From Candidatus Thorarchaeota archaeon (GTDB taxonomy: Archaea; Asgardarchaeota; Thorarchaeia; Thorarchaeales; Thorarchaeaceae), in NCBI GenBank assembly GCA_030669595.1, contig DAOVDG010000008.1, positions 1 to 34,790 on the forward strand: a stretch of 34,790 nucleotides of DNA. Reading direction: 5' to 3'. Under the pieces are notes generated by a model, which worked only from the letters and a program-made list of their open reading frames with translations, made no database searches and had not been told where the DNA came from. Positions 33,486 through 34,790 of this stretch are shown one piece after another. Both the position numbers and the translations under genes were made by a program. The stretch's first letter is position 1. Each line of letters starts with the position of its first letter.

Positions 33486-34283
33486 ATGATGATTGCTCTC
33501 GACGGACCCATCTTCAACAAGGAAACTCTAACCCAGACTCTATCAAAGAGGATTCGTCGAAAAGGTGTGCGCCGAAGACCTATCGAGGCTCTAACTGTGC
33601 ATCCAATGATCTGGAGACCCTTCCGAAGAGTGCACTGGCACTGCAGTATGATTAGAGGCCAGGAGAAGAGGATGTTTTCATCGCTGCTGGACGAGCAGTG
33701 CGCTCCGCAGAGCAAGGAACCTGATGAGCGCTTGCTGCTATGGCGTCCAAGGTATGTTGAATTTCCGACGACAATGATTACAGGGGATGACTCGGAACCT
33801 TTGATTGATGACGTGGAATCTTCTCTTGTTGCTGTCTTGGAGGGCATCATGTCACGTCGGAGTTCAGCTCAGGAGAGAGAGAAGGAGATGGAGAAGGAAG
33901 TCCAACGGATGCAGAGTGACATGCGGGCTGCAGTATCATTCTTGATTCCCAGAACGCCCGCCGCGCTTCGACGTGAGGACCAGATAGTGGCCAAGAGAAA
34001 GGGTGTTCAGGCGGTCATCATTTCGTCCTCAATAGTGACCAACTGTCCTCGCTCGGTAGTCATAGAGGATGCAGTTCTCGGAGACCGCGTCTATGTAGGT
34101 ACCGTCGCCGCAGAATACAGGTCAATAGAGGGGAAGTCATCAAGATGGACATTCCTAGAGACCCCGGGTGCCAGTTCAATGGAAAAAGCAATTAGGTCCG
34201 GCAGCGCCTTGACACGTCTGTGTCGACTCAATGATTCGTGCCTTGATAGAGTTCGTGGCTCAGTTAAAAGCGGGCATGGCTGA
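33486..34283 (+). CDS. Protein of unknown function with central coiled coil
   Basis: The 265-residue soluble protein shows no family I can name. Its N-terminus (MMIALDGPIFNKETLTQTL) leads to a Trp-rich patch, MIWRPFRRVHWHC, and another, LLLWRPRYVEFP. A charged coiled-coil (SSAQEREKEMEKEVQRM) follows, then a mixed region with RKGVQAVIISSSIV and a C-terminal basic helix. The longest frame starts at 33402, but the paired ATGs at 33486/33489 follow AAGGA at normal distance and the upstream extension is not protein-like. It lies between the M20 peptidase (divergent) and a second binding-protein gene. Confidence 0.62.
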   Translation: MMIALDGPIFNKETLTQTLSKRIRRKGVRRRPIEALTVHPMIWRPFRRVHWHCSMIRGQEKRMFSSLLDEQCAPQSKEPDERLLLWRPRYVEFPTTMITGDDSEPLIDDVESSLVAVLEGIMSRRSSAQEREKEMEKEVQRMQSDMRAAVSFLIPRTPAALRREDQIVAKRKGVQAVIISSSIVTNCPRSVVIEDAVLGDRVYVGTVAAEYRSIEGKSSRWTFLETPGASSMEKAIRSGSALTRLCRLNDSCLDRVRGSVKSGHG

Positions 34284-34332
34284 GTTAGACTATTGTTGAT
34301 GTAATGTTCGACGTTTCCTTGATAGACTTGAC

Positions 34333-34351
34333 AGGGCCGGTTTGGGGCCCT
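34333..34351. terminator. Possible hairpin between the unknown gene and the second binding-protein gene
   Basis: AGGGCC (34333-34338) and GGCCCT (34346-34351) form a six-base-pair GC stem with a seven-base loop, 50 bases after the stop at 34283. No T-tract follows at once, so termination is uncertain. Confidence 0.3.
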
Positions 34352-34443
34352 ACAGTGTGGCTAAGTTCGAAATCCTTTTAGGTATCCGTATCCTTACTCC
34401 GATTTCGGAAAGGAGGATAATTCCTTCCTAGGATGGAGAAAAA

Positions 34444-34790
34444 ATGGATGAAAAGAAAGTAGCCCTCTTCTTGCTGGCTATTCTTCTTTGTATACCTGGT
34501 GCAATGCCAGTAAGAGCCCAGGCCGATGAAACAATGACGTTCGTCATGGCCTATCCTTCGGACATAGGAGAGCTTAATCCCATGTTCTACCGAAGCGAAC
34601 GCTCCCACTGGTACGACATGCTGGTGTACGATACGCTAATCTCGTATGACAATGATTTACAAGCCATACCGTGGTTAGCAGAAGAGTTTAGTGTAGCAGC
34701 AAACGGGCTTTCGGTCACATTCACCCTTAGAACGGGTGCCGTGTGGCATGATGGAACATCGCTCACGCCGGATGATGTGGAATTCACCTT
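34444..34790 (+). CDS. Second family-5 substrate-binding protein, truncated by window end
   Basis: The frame from ATG 34444 runs off the right edge. It starts with a signal peptide (KKVALFLLAILLCIPGAM, likely cut after RAQA). It then shows the SBP_bac_5 N-lobe: a LNPMFYRSERSHWYDMLVYD segment, AIPWLAEEFSVAANG, FTLRTGAVWHDGTSLTPDDV. Only about 115 residues are visible. GGAGA lies just upstream. Unlike the first binding protein it has a conventional signal peptide, so it is probably the head of a second peptide-transporter operon. Confidence 0.85.
   Translation, partial: MDEKKVALFLLAILLCIPGAMPVRAQADETMTFVMAYPSDIGELNPMFYRSERSHWYDMLVYDTLISYDNDLQAIPWLAEEFSVAANGLSVTFTLRTGAVWHDGTSLTPDDVEFT

Noticed and set aside
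1-34790. CRISPR arrays, tRNA or rRNA genes
   Set aside because: I looked for regularly spaced repeats, tRNA-like TTCRA/CCA patterns and rRNA blocks by eye and saw none; a covariance-model search would be decisive.

Overview
The window reads as archaeal chromosome, most likely from an Asgard archaeon (Thorarchaeota-like). Several sites look like archaeal TATA boxes (for example TATATATAA), Shine-Dalgarno motifs coexist with many TTG and GTG starts, and the gene set includes a Ras-like small GTPase, TldD/TldE, a dolichol-kinase-like enzyme and rubredoxin. The taxon is an inference; no rRNA or tRNA gene was found to fix it.

Layout. 0-8.6 kb: a polyprenol-kinase-like membrane enzyme, a double SRPBCC protein, a MaoC hydratase, a soluble four-PAS histidine kinase, a DUF362/tyrosine-phosphatase pair, an ICMT-like membrane methyltransferase and an EamA transporter. 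8.6-11.2 kb: two unusual metallopeptidases, an M3 catalytic domain on a short membrane anchor and an M48 protease with a C-terminal EF-hand. 11.3-14.7 kb: a gene-poor, decaying stretch with a zinc-ribbon protein, a membrane protein, a frameshifted secreted protein and a broken RadA-like recombinase. 14.7-22.3 kb: a DUF6935-like protein, the tldD-tldE pair, a Ras-like GTPase divergent from a thioredoxin, a membrane protein with an acidic tail, rubredoxin and small proteins. 22.4-25.6 kb: tandem DUF4139 (MuiA-like) paralogues. 25.8-32 kb: a complete Opp/Dpp peptide ABC transporter operon (SBP, two permeases, two ATPases), followed by a convergent M20 peptidase, an unknown gene and the start of a second SBP that leaves the window.

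The most informative material lies between the obvious genes. Three decayed genes can be read there: the C-terminal ATPase of a histidine kinase (about 1728-1934), the C-terminus of an IS200/IS605 TnpB (about 6694-6861), and an almost full-length RadA/RecA-core pseudogene (13944-14633) with two in-frame stops and lost Walker motifs. A fourth gene (13060-13729) has its signal peptide separated from its body by a one-base shift at a G6 tract.

Several starts were moved from the longest ORF to codons preceded by a Shine-Dalgarno motif or placed downstream of a TATA box. Functionally the window combines peptide uptake and proteolysis (Opp operon, M20, M3, M48, TldD/E) with eukaryote-like signalling pieces (small GTPase, protein phosphatase, PAS kinase). 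I did not find a clearly new multi-gene defence or mobile system.
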